Below are positions 1 through 11,300 of a stretch of 64,000 nt of DNA, one piece after another. Where the stretch lies: assembly GCF_947623445.1 (NCBI RefSeq), contig NC_135241.1, forward strand, positions 19,966,501-20,030,500, read 5' to 3'. Both the position numbers and the translations under genes were made by a program. The notes under the pieces were generated by a model. That model was given only the letters and a program-made list of their open reading frames with translations, was not told the origin of the DNA and did not search any database. This DNA comes from Clavelina lepadiformis. Taxonomy: Eukaryota > Chordata > Ascidiacea > Aplousobranchia > Clavelinidae. Each line of letters opens with the position of its first letter. Within the stretch, counting starts at the first letter, position 1.

Positions 1-1706
1 GTGTGTCAGCGCTGTTGACCTTATTGCATGTGCTACGGTAAGCTATAGACTTGTTTGTTCTTAATTATCATTTGCGTAACCAAATTTCCTCCGGAATTAC
101 TGACTGAACCATGCATACACACTTAGTAAAAGCTGCTCATCATTACACGATGCAAGATTAAGTACGTTTCAAAGCAACCTTTTCATACTTTGCAGGGCTG
201 TATACCGGTAATTGCCTTGCTGCCGTCAGCGCAGTATCTGGTTCGGTAACGTTACTAGAGTTATGAAAAAGTTAAATTACAATCCTCGAATCGAATACCA
301 AGGAAGTTTATCAGTGCTGTTTTACAATCTGTGACAACTACAGAACTGCAGAAATAAAACTTCGTTCAGTTGCAAACTGCTAAATGTTCTGTAAAAAATT
401 TTTTTGGTTGGCACCTGCACATTCTTGCTCAATATCATAAACCATAGAAATCCCATAGATAGAGGTTAATACCAGTACGAAGACTTTGCGAAATATAGTC
501 TCATATCAGCAAGAACGCACGTGTGGCCGGTTTTGTTCTTGGCGTATCAACATAGACGTAATAACAGCTGAGCTTTGTATGTTACCGTATATTGTTTCTT
601 TTTCCCCGATTGCTGTGCGGAGCGAAAATTACAATGTTAAACGTTATAATGAAATGATAAGCATAGATTGACTGAATTTGTTTTAGAAAAGTTGTGTAAA
701 TGTGTTGTTTTGTGTGCACTAGGTAGAATGAAGTAGAATTCACCCTGACCCAGCCGTAGCAGCATAGCGCTATAAACAATTTTTAGACTACCACACTAGG
801 CTACTAGCTTAAGTTTGTGAAAGGCTTGGCTAGAATATGTGCCAGTCTGTTTGAATTTCGTACCGTAGGGCGTAGACTATGGATTAGGCCTAATGGAAAA
901 AGGCCAAAATAATATAGCGTAGCTTACGGTATACCCAGACCTACACTAATCTAACATGACATGACTACATGAGTATATATATCAGGCATGTTTAACCAAA
1001 GATTGGAAACAAACAAATGTATTTGGCGTACACTATAGGAAAGGTGTAACCTGTAGGCTACTGCTAGGTGTGTGCTCCATAGTGGAAAGTGTGGTAGTTG
1101 CACACCGGAGTTTCATCAACATGTACGCCGAAAGTTTTATTTTCACGCTGATTTATAATAAACAAACAAAGAAAAGCTGGTTGTTTGAATGCCAATGTAT
1201 AATAACTAAGCGAACAATTGAGGCTTCAGTACACGCCTTTACGCCAAAATTTGCATCTTTGCACACTCGATTTTTGAACGTGAAAACTGCCCTACTTTGC
1301 AGTTGGGTGTGTGCATAATCACTGAACTTTATTCATGCAACTCCTAGGATACTTGGAGTAAACTGTCAGGCTAGCTGATGAATATTATAAAATAATGACA
1401 GAATGAGATCTAAAATCGTAGTTCTAAATATTTCGAATCTTGTGCTGAAGTGAAGTGCATGTGATGCCACAATTTGGGCAGTAGGGGTTTGGTTAGATAA
1501 TATATATTTAAATGCATGATTGTACATTTTTGTACTAGACCCAATATTTCGTGATCTATTTTTATTTGATTGTGTAAGATCAGAACGTACAGTAGGTTGG
1601 TCAGTTTCTTGCAGAGGTCTTTCCAATTCAATTTTCACATGCTTTAAAACAATAAAGTCAAATATTTTTTCCTACAGCTGTTTAACTAGTTAACAGTAAC
1701 ACAACT
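1..1706. other. 5' flank of GAR1; no gene recognised
   Basis: Only short random open frames are present and none resembles a known protein. A pyrimidine-rich tract followed by AG at 1676-1677 lies about 30 bases before the GAR1 start codon and looks like a splice acceptor. It could belong to a non-coding first exon or to spliced-leader trans-splicing. The rest is AT-rich, with scattered short GGCCTA/TAGGCT words. Confidence 0.5.
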
Positions 1707-2924
1707 ATGTCATTTCGAGGACGAGGTGGCGGATTTAGAGGAAGAGGTGGTCGAGGTGGTGGAAGAGGAGGAGGAAGGGGTGGTTATGGAGGAGGAAGGG
1801 GTGGTTATGGAGGAAATAGATACAATGATGAACCACCAGATTATGTTGTGGAGCTTGGAACTGCAATGCATACTTGTCAAGAAGAGCTAGTTTGCAAATG
1901 TACCAATGAAAAGGTAAGATCAAGTGAATTGAAAATTTTTAGGTACACACGTTAGATTGTAATTCCATTACACTGTTATTATTATAAACCAATGACTTTT
2001 TACCTTGGTTTGCAAGCAACTGTGGGATCTTTTCCTTTTTTTTCTGGGAGTTGCAAGATCTTTGAAAAGAGGGTGCATCTTTAATGATTTTAAGAGAAAT
2101 GAGAAGTGTTTAAAAGCTGATTTTGTGTAGATTGTAGCAGACCTTATTACACTGCTGCCTGCTGTATTAAAAACTGGTATCGCATATCTGGGTCTTATCT
2201 ATCTTTAACTATGAAGAGCTGCAAAAGTTGTTATCAAATTCTTTTAATTTAGGCAAATCACAAATGTTTTTATTAGGCATGTAGCATGGAAAGCTTTCTG
2301 CACCCACTTAAAGCCATCTTTTGTTTTCATCGACCGGTGACCTTTCTAAATGCATTAAATAAATTTGTATAAATGGCACATGTGCATTTCTTGTTGTGTT
2401 TACACAATTGCATTTCCATTATTTGAATTAGAATTTTTGGAATAGGGTTGAAAAGATTGCAGATTTTAATTGTGATCAAATTTCTATACTTGTTTGACGA
2501 AAGAATAGACGATCTTGCTGTTAATATGTATTCATACACAAACTTTGTGTTTCAGGTGCCTTATTTCAATGCTCCTGTTTATCTCGAAAATAAATCCAAG
2601 ATTGGAAAAGTTGATGAAATCTTCGGACAAATTAGGGAATTTTACTTCTCTGTCAAAATGGCGGACAACATGCAAGCATCATCATTTGCTAGCGATACAA
2701 AATTCTTCATTGACCCAGCCAAACTTTTACCCTTGCAGCGCTTCTTACCTCCACCTCCCGGAACAGTTACCAAGCGTGGAGGTCGTGGTCGCGGCGGTGG
2801 CCGGGGTGGTGGCCGTGGTAGAGGCGGAGGTTTTCGTGGTAACAGGGGTGGTGGGTTTCGTGGCCGTGGTGGCGGGGGTTTTCGTGGTAACAGAGGTGGT
2901 GGTTTCCGTGGTCGTGGAAGATAA
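1707..2924 (+). CDS. GAR1: GAR1, H/ACA snoRNP core protein (2 exons)
   Basis: Exons are 1707-1913 and 2556-2924, joined in phase 0 across a 642-base intron (donor AAG|GTAAGA, acceptor TTTCAG). The predicted protein has 191 residues. Residues 2-37 are an RGG/RGGY glycine-arginine tail, about 43-138 form the Gar1 beta-barrel core, and about 142-191 are a second RGG/FRG tail. The core contains [22 protein letters not shown] and LLPLQRFLP, which are family signatures. GAR1 joins dyskerin, NOP10 and NHP2 in H/ACA particles that pseudouridylate rRNA and snRNA, and also binds telomerase RNA particles; it acts in the nucleolus and Cajal bodies. It is slightly shorter than the human protein as I recall it. 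The downstream exon also has long open frames in other phases, caused by the GC-rich glycine repeats. An ATTAAA at 3055-3060 is a possible poly(A) signal. Confidence 0.95.
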
Positions 2925-4881
2925 TGTTTGTGGTTATGTTTATGAGGTGGGAAAAAATAGATAGACATTTCTCACCCTGGCTTCTGGGATGCTCATAGAG
3001 ATTTTGTCTTGGTTCCATAGAAACTAACACTGATGGAGCTGATACGATTAGCTGATTAAAATACGTCGTGAAGAATGGATCCATTCACTGCTTTAAACAA
3101 TATTTCATTCAATATTCACCAAATGAGAGCAATGACAGTCTTCTGTGCTGATATCCAGTGTGGCAGCGTTTATATTTTGTCATGCGTGAACCTGGTCTAG
3201 TGCCTGCAATTGTGCCAAGTCAGCAAGACAACTTTGCGTTTCTTACCAGTTCTTTGGGTGTGTTTTAGGCAAAAGTTTTGAAAAGTTAAAAAAGATTTTG
3301 CAGACATACCTGATCTCGCCTAAAGCTCTTTTAATAGTGTCTACTACTGTACATGAATATGAACTATTGTTAAATATAGGAAGATGTATCTACTCGTACA
3401 TAATAGTATCTAAAGCGAAACACTAAAATACGTTTTTCTCTGAGTGTACGGTGGCCTATTTTGAAGTTAACTGTCCAGGTCCATCGCTTTCCTCCAGTTT
3501 TTCATTTTGTTCATCCTCAATCAATGTGTGATGGAAGAGGAATGCTCCCAGAGATGATGAATGAAATATTTGCATATAGATGAACAACACAGATGAATTG
3601 TCTGCATACATTAGCTCGCTAACCGCTAAATAGCTTATTGAAAATCAAATCACTGTCAATGCGCTGTCTAATTTCACTCCATATCATTACGAAAAACTGT
3701 GTGCCTAAGGTCTGAAAGTTACACATGATCATATGCAAATTCCATTTCTGTAGGATTTTCCACGATATATTCGCGGACACGGGTTCCTTCACACATGCTG
3801 AAGCTGTACGTTGAGGATATATCTTTCACTATGTCTAATTCTCTTGAACAGAACCCCGAGTCTGGGGCGATAGTCAACATTATTCTTAGTAACCGGTTAA
3901 CTAAGACGGATACGAACTAACAAGTGAGAAGACCTTACCTACAAATGCAGCAAAATTTTGCAAATCAAATTTATTTTCGATCACGCAATATATCAAATTC
4001 AAACGAAAGTCATCAAAATTGCAAAGAACGGTAACGGGAATTAATTCGAAAACCATATACAAAGCGTATTGACCGTACAGCACCAAATTTTAGTTTATAA
4101 CTTATATCTACACCTGCGGAAATATTATTTTAGATCATTGTCAGTACAAAAATGGCTGCTTGAGCGGGACGCAAGCTCAGTGCATACAAAAATTAACTTA
4201 GTAACAAAATAACTTGTTTCACGTTTTGGTCGGCCTGATACTGGAAGTACCACACAGCGTGGAAATGATTTTTTTACAATGTCGTAAATGTGATGTCATT
4301 GGTGTTAATGGTGTGTGAATCGGTAGCAATGTATACAAATAGTGGTCATTTCACGTACGAAAAGGCTAGCTTTCAAGATTTTGCCATGTTTCATTAAACT
4401 GTAAAATGAAAGGCGACTAAAACAAGACAACAAGATTGAATGGGATCATTTCTTGTTACGATAAAACCGCTTTTTCTCGAAAAGCGTACAATATCGACAT
4501 TGGCAAGAAGGGGCACGGATGGCAGTCGAAAAAAAACGTGAAACTCAATTACGTTTTTTTTACCGAAAGGCGGCAGACAACTTAACATGTTGAGTAAAAT
4601 TAAATAATGCAACAAAAAAACTTAGAAAAACGCGCATTTGCGGTGATTTTTACATTATGCTACGTGGGTGTCCTAATCCTCGTATTAAAAGGTGCACTTA
4701 AACGGCAAACGTTAAAACTTTATCGGTAGAAAATTGTGTAAGGCATCCCTGATTTGTCAAAATATGATTGCTGGTGTAAATGTTTGTGCAATGAAGGTGA
4801 TTCTATTCCAAAAACGCCAGGCCGGTTTGCGTCTTTTCTTCTGTTGCATCGGTAGAAAACGTAGAAAAAATATCTCGCAGA
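2925..4881. other. Tail-to-tail gap between GAR1 and Ets1/2
   Basis: This stretch holds the GAR1 3' UTR and, on the other strand, the likely Ets1/2 3' UTR. A TTTATT at 3970-3975 (AATAAA on the minus strand) is a candidate poly(A) signal for Ets1/2, giving a 3' UTR of roughly 900 bases. No additional coding exon was recognised. Confidence 0.45.
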
Positions 4882-7800
4882 TCAATCTTCACCAAGCCTA
4901 TCTTCAGGTTTCACATCGAGCATGGCGTGCAATTCAGCAGGGGAATAACCAAGTAGGCTTTGAAGGTCGCACACGAACCGGTAAACGTACCTCCTGGGAA
5001 ACAAAAGTAAGGCTAGTTAACTTGCGTCGTGAAAAAGACACGTTAACTGCAAATGTATGTTACTTTGCTACCGGCCCGATCAAAGTGTTACGATCTCAAC
5101 GGCAACCTACCTTCCGGCCGTTTTTTGGATGATGTTTTTATCGTAATAATATCTGAGACCTCGAGAAAGTTTTTCATAATTCATCTTCGGCTTGTTCTTT
5201 CGCCTCCCCCATCGCCTGAACAACCCAGAAACACTATTGATTAATTTCTAGTTTTTTGGACACCGGAGAATAAAAATTATATTGTATACGGCGGTATAAC
5301 GCTAGTGGAACTATCACGATACACACCTTGCAACCTCGTCCGGGTCAGCCATTTTGAATTCCCACCCGTCGCCAGTCCAAGTGATGAAATGTTGGCAAGA
5401 CTTGTCAGTAAGCAGCTCAATGAGAAATTGCCAGAGCTGTATGGGGCCACTACCATTGTAACCGGTAAGAAACGCCCCTGGTATTACAGGGTTGCTTGGA
5501 AAACCCGGATCTGCACCTCCATGATTCATGGAGTTGTGCATTCGATGGTGGGTCATGAATGGAGAGTTGAAGTTGGGTTCTTCTGTTTCTGGAGTGAGTA
5601 TGTCATGGTCTGAACTTCCCCAACCAAACGAGTCGCTTCTTGATGTGAGTAGTCGATGTTCGTTGTAGTTGTTGTGAACAGTTTGCTGAATTTTCTCTAT
5701 AATGAAAAAGACATCAAGACCCGTTTATTTGCACATGTCACAGTACCTGAAGCCATTGCAATAATAGCAAAGCATTACTAAAACATACCTTTGGTAATCT
5801 CCTGTCTCTTTAAAGTCTCCATCTGTTTGTGGTGATGATAGGATGCAAGATTGACATAATAAAGATCCTGCCATTTGTCAGGATGCGACCCATTCATTTG
5901 AAGATGGGGCAGCCGACCATCCGCCAGCGGTGGAGTGTTGGGAGTTGTTGGCGTTGGAAAGGGATGAGTGATTTGATGGGACAAAGGCACAGTTGGGCGA
6001 TGAAAAGGCTTCAAAGGGGTTAAATTGGGTTCGGATGATCTCCTGTTTTCATAAGTGACAGAAGCAGGTATTGGCAACGACATCTGACGATGAACATCAT
6101 TGGGGTTATGATGCCTGGCGTTGGGTTCAGTTTTAACGTAGTGCGACGGGTAAACCCCTTCAAGGGATACAGTTCTCCGACTCTGATCGACTGGGAAATG
6201 CGGGTGAAATCCAGGTTCGTTCTTGACACAGGATGTATCGATGCTGGAAACATTACTTCCTGATGGTCCAACACAAGATGTGGGTAAATAGCCTGATGAC
6301 ACTGGTTGGGGCTGAGGAATGTGGTTGGGTCTATTAAATGGCTCAGTTGAGTAAGAAATGTTGACTGCGTGGGGTGGAACAGGTTGGTATTGGGGTTGTT
6401 CTTGTTGATAGTTGCATGATGTGATGGTACTTGATCCATTGCTGCAATCTATCGCAAAAACAAAATTCAGATTAAAGTAACAGAAAAAAAACAATGACTA
6501 TTTGTTGCTAGCCTGGCGTAACATCTTTACCTAATTGTAGTCTGTCCAAGTGTTCCCACAAGATTTCACCAACATAAGGTGGGCAAAGATGAAGAAAGTC
6601 ATCCTTTCTCAAAGAGCAAAGCAAAGAGCCTGGCATAGCAAAGTTGCTTTCGTCCAGAGACGGTATGCTAAACTCTTGAGCAATCCACCTTACCCATGTC
6701 TTTACATTTGGAACCGACCACTGTCTTGGATCTGCAGGGGTTATAGAAAGGCAAATGTGAAAGTGCAAGGTGTAATGTATACACAGAAGAAGACGTAGAA
6801 ATCAACTGACTTACCCTTTGTCATGTGAGTTGCTTCCATTATTTTCCCAAATGACTGGAAAGACTGAGAGATTGCATCATTCATCTTAGCTCCTGTTCCA
6901 GGGGTGAATAGCGGCAACACTGGGGTCTTAAGGACTAATCATCAAAACAAAATCATTATTATTACAGTGATCTAACGCTTAAAAGATAAACACAATTAAA
7001 ATCAATCTCACCATCAGTAGGCAGTGTCATTGGTGGCTTATCATGTAATCCTGGCAGACCATTTAATTCTTCCAATGGGGTTCCAGCTCCACTGTCAAAT
7101 CCACATGATGGTGTATTGGGTCCATATTCTTGACCAGTTGGCACTTCCTGCGGTGCATCTTCAGTACTTGGTAATCGCAGTGTGAGACGTGGGCGCCTTT
7201 TTTTGGTACTAAAAAAAAAACAGTGGATGACATTTTTTTTAAATTATCCAGTCAGGAAGATTGGGTCAGATTTATATCTTCTTGGTTGTCATAACACAAG
7301 TCACCATTGATACTAAAACATTGTTTTGGATGCTTGTGCTGGACAAAATATTGACCAACAATGAAATTTATAATTTAGCAACGCGATCATAAATCACTAA
7401 TAATATTTGAGTGATGATATAAAAAGATTTCAAATGTTTGCTAATATAGAGCAAATTCACATATGGAAAAGGTGAACATCGGAATTCCGGCATGGCTATT
7501 GTACACATTGACTTACCTAAGTGTTTGCTCTGTGACGTTGTCCATCCTATGTATTGATTTTCCAGTAGAACAAGGAACACCAACTGAGCCACCATTCTGA
7601 ATCGTTTTACCCTAAAATTGAATTACAATTGATGTAAATAATGGAGAAAAAAGGTTGTCTTGGATGATTGCTAACCACAGCTGAACTCAAAGCTTGTCAA
7701 CAGCAAAATCAGGTCACTGCACATTGAATGAAGTTAAGAAGATATGTGCTATTAAGTATATTACATGACAATAACCACATTAATCAACAGTTAAAACAAA

Positions 7801-8359
7801 ATTAGCAAAAATCTCCAACACACCGGTGATGAAAATGTCTTAATAGGTGCACCATGTACATCTGATTCAACCAGGTTGTTTAATCCTTCGTTGTTGTTGC
7901 AGTAGTTATGATTGTTTTCAGCAATTGGAATATCTAAAAATTTATACCAAGGTAAAATACTGTAAGTGTACACATGCATTATATGCAGTTCCAATTTGTA
8001 AATTCATCAAAGACAAATTGTTATATATGATTACTCTTCTGACCGAAATTGTTCTGTGATGAAAATCCTCTCTTTGTACTTTCCTGGTGAATTGGGTAGG
8101 GGGGAGGGGGGGCGACAGACTCATATGCTGGTAGATCATTGGGGGTTGAAAAACTCGATGATAGCTTCCCAAAGCTTTCCAGTTCATCATCAAAAAAGTC
8201 ATTTTCGTCTGGCTATAATGAGAATCGGAGTTAAAGGATGAACTGAAGTAGAACAAATATGCAGGACTGTAATACTTTAAAGGGTTTAGAATAGCTTACC
8301 TTAAGAGTCATTGTGGGAATATTAAGTTCAAATGAAGGAACCACATGTTGGTCCACCAT
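4882..8359 (-). CDS. Ets1/2: Ets1/2 (Pointed-type) transcription factor, 11 exons
   Basis: Exons in transcript order are 8359-8300, 8212-8044, 7933-7824, 7611-7517, 7208-7012, 6934-6815, 6731-6531, 6448-5789, 5696-5327, 5215-5111 and 4993-4882. All phases agree and give 732 residues. A TP site in PLFTPGTG (about Thr221) just before the Pointed domain matches the ERK site of vertebrate ETS1/2. The Pointed (SAM) domain spans about 250-315 ([14 protein letters not shown] to [12 protein letters not shown]). The Pro/Ser-rich middle has two SUMO-type motifs, VKNEP and VKTEP. The C-terminal ETS domain, about 619-703, is split over three exons and includes [18 protein letters not shown], the helix-3 stretch [15 protein letters not shown] and [17 protein letters not shown]. 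It binds GGAA sites as an effector of FGF/MEK/ERK signalling. An in-frame upstream ATG at 8371 would add four residues; 8359 has the better Kozak context (A at -3, G at +4). Exon 2 has an alternative donor nine bases downstream. Confidence 0.95.
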
Positions 8360-8371
8360 TTTGGTGCACAT

Positions 8372-11300
8372 GGGGTTTGCTTCAGTTTGCTTCGATTCCG
8401 TTTTTTATGTTCTGTGTATCCTTATAATTCCAATTAAAAAGGCCAAAACAGAATGCAGTTATTGTTCACCAACAATTACTAGCTACTATTTTATAAAGTG
8501 TCGTCTGAAGTGGACAGATATTTAGGCATTAAAATATAACTCTCCAGACAATAGACAAAGCTAAACAACTGCCACCAAGCTTACAAGTAACACTGACAAG
8601 CCTCCAACACGCTCAAAGCGGTATGAGTTTACAGATTTCCTAAGACTGCAGTTTTAAACTGAGCCGCTAAAGTTCTTTTTTCGCTCAATCTCCCCAAATT
8701 AGCTGCTATTTACATGCGCGTCTTATCTAAAAAGCGATAACGCGAATTACACCAGTGGTAAATGATAATGAAATTGTAAACTTGAACAGTATAAATTGTC
8801 GATTATTATGGCTCAGAAAGCTGTAATCAAAATTTTGAAACCACTAATGAACCAATTACGATTCTTAAATTATCCTTTTAAAGCACGCAAATCGCAAGCT
8901 TCATAAAAATATAAAGTAAAATCAAAAAATAATGTAACAATTATGGCGACTGGTACTAAACACCGATAGGCGCTAACCGCCAAATTGCCTGTTACATGTG
9001 CTAGTAATTGGGTATCGCTAACTAGTTATTTCTCACGGGTGTGGTGAATCGGAGATGGCATGTTGCGCGTATGATTCATCATGAAATATGAACCCCATCA
9101 CCGTTAAGAGGACAGTCAGAAAAATGCAGCTGGTTCAGCGAACTAGCAAGACCAAGTAAAAAAATGCGTAATTTTATCAGCAAATGTCATTTCACTGTAC
9201 AACGCGTAATCTACACACGCACCTAAGACTTGTGACGTAAAACGCACTTTGCGTTATTCGAAACAATTAAACAACATGTTTAACTGAATGTGTTAGGGAC
9301 ATTTGAAACACTACCACAGGCTACGTCTTTAACCTGAATACAATAAAATGTTTTAACTTTAAGATTAACGTCACTAGGCAATTGAACAAGTCAAATGTAA
9401 GGTGTAACACCACACTAACATTGCTTTTAAAGCATTTAAAGACAAATTCGTCATTAATCTTACGTGCGATACCTGGCTTATTCACTTTGGCTTGAAAACA
9501 ACTAACCACAGTAACCATTTCATCTAATCTTTATTCAGTTTTGGCTAATCGCATTTTCTTAAAACTTCCATCGAAATCTGTCAGCGGCGGCCGTTACATT
9601 TCGTCACTGCGTTAAGCACTATACACAAGCGACAAATGAATCGTAAAACCGCTCGGACACGCGCGGATAGAAATTGCAAGAGAAAAAAAGACTCAGCGGT
9701 CGAGGTTGTAGCATATTATTTTCTCGCGTCTCGGTTGAAACGGTTTCCTTAAGAGAGCCGAATTGCTCGTGGGACCAATTGAGGGAAGTTTTAAGTTACT
9801 TTTAGAAAATCTCAAGCCACCGACGAAGAGTATTACCTGCAGTATGACCCTTAATGTCTAATTTTAAGGTTGTTACGCGCCCAAGACGTCTTTACGCACA
9901 ACCTGCACGCAACGACGTGATTTTTAGGTACGTCTACATAACTCATAATATTTACCCCAAAATAATCTGCAGCTGAACGTCATAGACGTAGACTCGTAGA
10001 GGCTGAACACGCTTAGAATGGTTACGTTCAAAGGGTGCAATTGCGAAATGCAAAAAAAAACGAACAGTAAATACTAAACTGCCAAGTTATCCAATTTTAA
10101 ACAAGTGCTAAACAATCTTTTACCATTTCTCATTGGTCTTGTCTTACACAATTATTTCATCGGTGTCAAGTGCCTTGCTGGGGAAGACCTGAATCATTCC
10201 GTACAAAAAGTTGGTAATTTTTTTGTGTTATCAAGCCAGTAACGCTTTTGAACGTATTTAGTACCTTACATAACACAAGCACACGTACACACTGTTTTAG
10301 GGCACGGATTTTTCTTAATTATATTCATGATTAAGTTATACGCTAATCAAGACCAAGTAAGAAACGGCGTAAGCCAGTAAAAATAGCAAGTGATGTTCTA
10401 TGCTAATTTTTCTTGTACAAATCCAATTGTTTAGTTCTATGAAATTAAAATTTTAAGTCGTCCATAATATCAACCAAAATAGAGTCACAAAAAGCATATT
10501 TTGAATCATCGTTACGCCCTGGCATTTAACAGCAATTACATTGTTGTAAAAACCTCGATTAAATTCAGAAAATCTTAATTTTATCTTGAATTGTCCTATG
10601 TCTGGTCTTATCAGTTCATCAGTGAATAGCCTGTAACACCTTGGGTCAGACACTACGTCACATAAGACATTATTTTAAGCGTTTGGATATATCAAATTCA
10701 ACGCTACAAGTCGCGTATGGAATTATTGCACATAGTTTCAATGTCAATCACGTAACACCCGTCTCCAAGAGTCTCCGAACGAATTGTTGATCAATTGACC
10801 AAATGTCATAAGGTTCATATGGAACACTCTCTCTGACATATCGTACGGTCCACATCTATTTGTAGACAAAGGGCTATAAATACAGCGCACGCGTGTCGCC
10901 CATTCACAAAAAAATTGGTAACAATAACCGCCGTTCTCATCGTAGTAAACACATGAGCCGTGAAAGCAAAATTGGCCAGAGACGAAATATCCAAACAAAG
11001 GAAAAGTACGTCATAGATGGACAAAGTGCGTTCCTGTGATATTTTATCTTCCTGCATCGTGCCAAAGTCGATCCCTAATTAAGTATTTGCGTGTTACCAG
11101 GAAACTAACGTTTGGTTAATAATATTATTTGGTAAAAACGTCATTGCGCAGAAACGTAAGCGTTGCGCTAAGTATTTCTGCAATAAGCTTCTCACGATTA
11201 AACACAGCCTATTTTATATTTCATTCCATCGTTATCCATCTACTCAAAAAAAAATCTGTTTAATTCTGGAGCCAAAAACTGAAATAAAATCTTCTCTGCA

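Noticed and set aside
2100-2230. Possible intronic H/ACA snoRNA in the GAR1 intron
   Set aside because: Short inverted words near GTAGCAG...CTGCTGC are present, but no convincing double hairpin with correctly spaced H and ACA boxes could be drawn by eye.
2515-3084. Long frames in other phases over GAR1 exon 2
   Set aside because: They are shadows produced by the GC-rich RGG-coding repeats.
4734-5132. 132-codon open frame on the plus strand
   Set aside because: It lies antisense to the last two Ets1/2 exons, which are supported by family similarity and splice phase.
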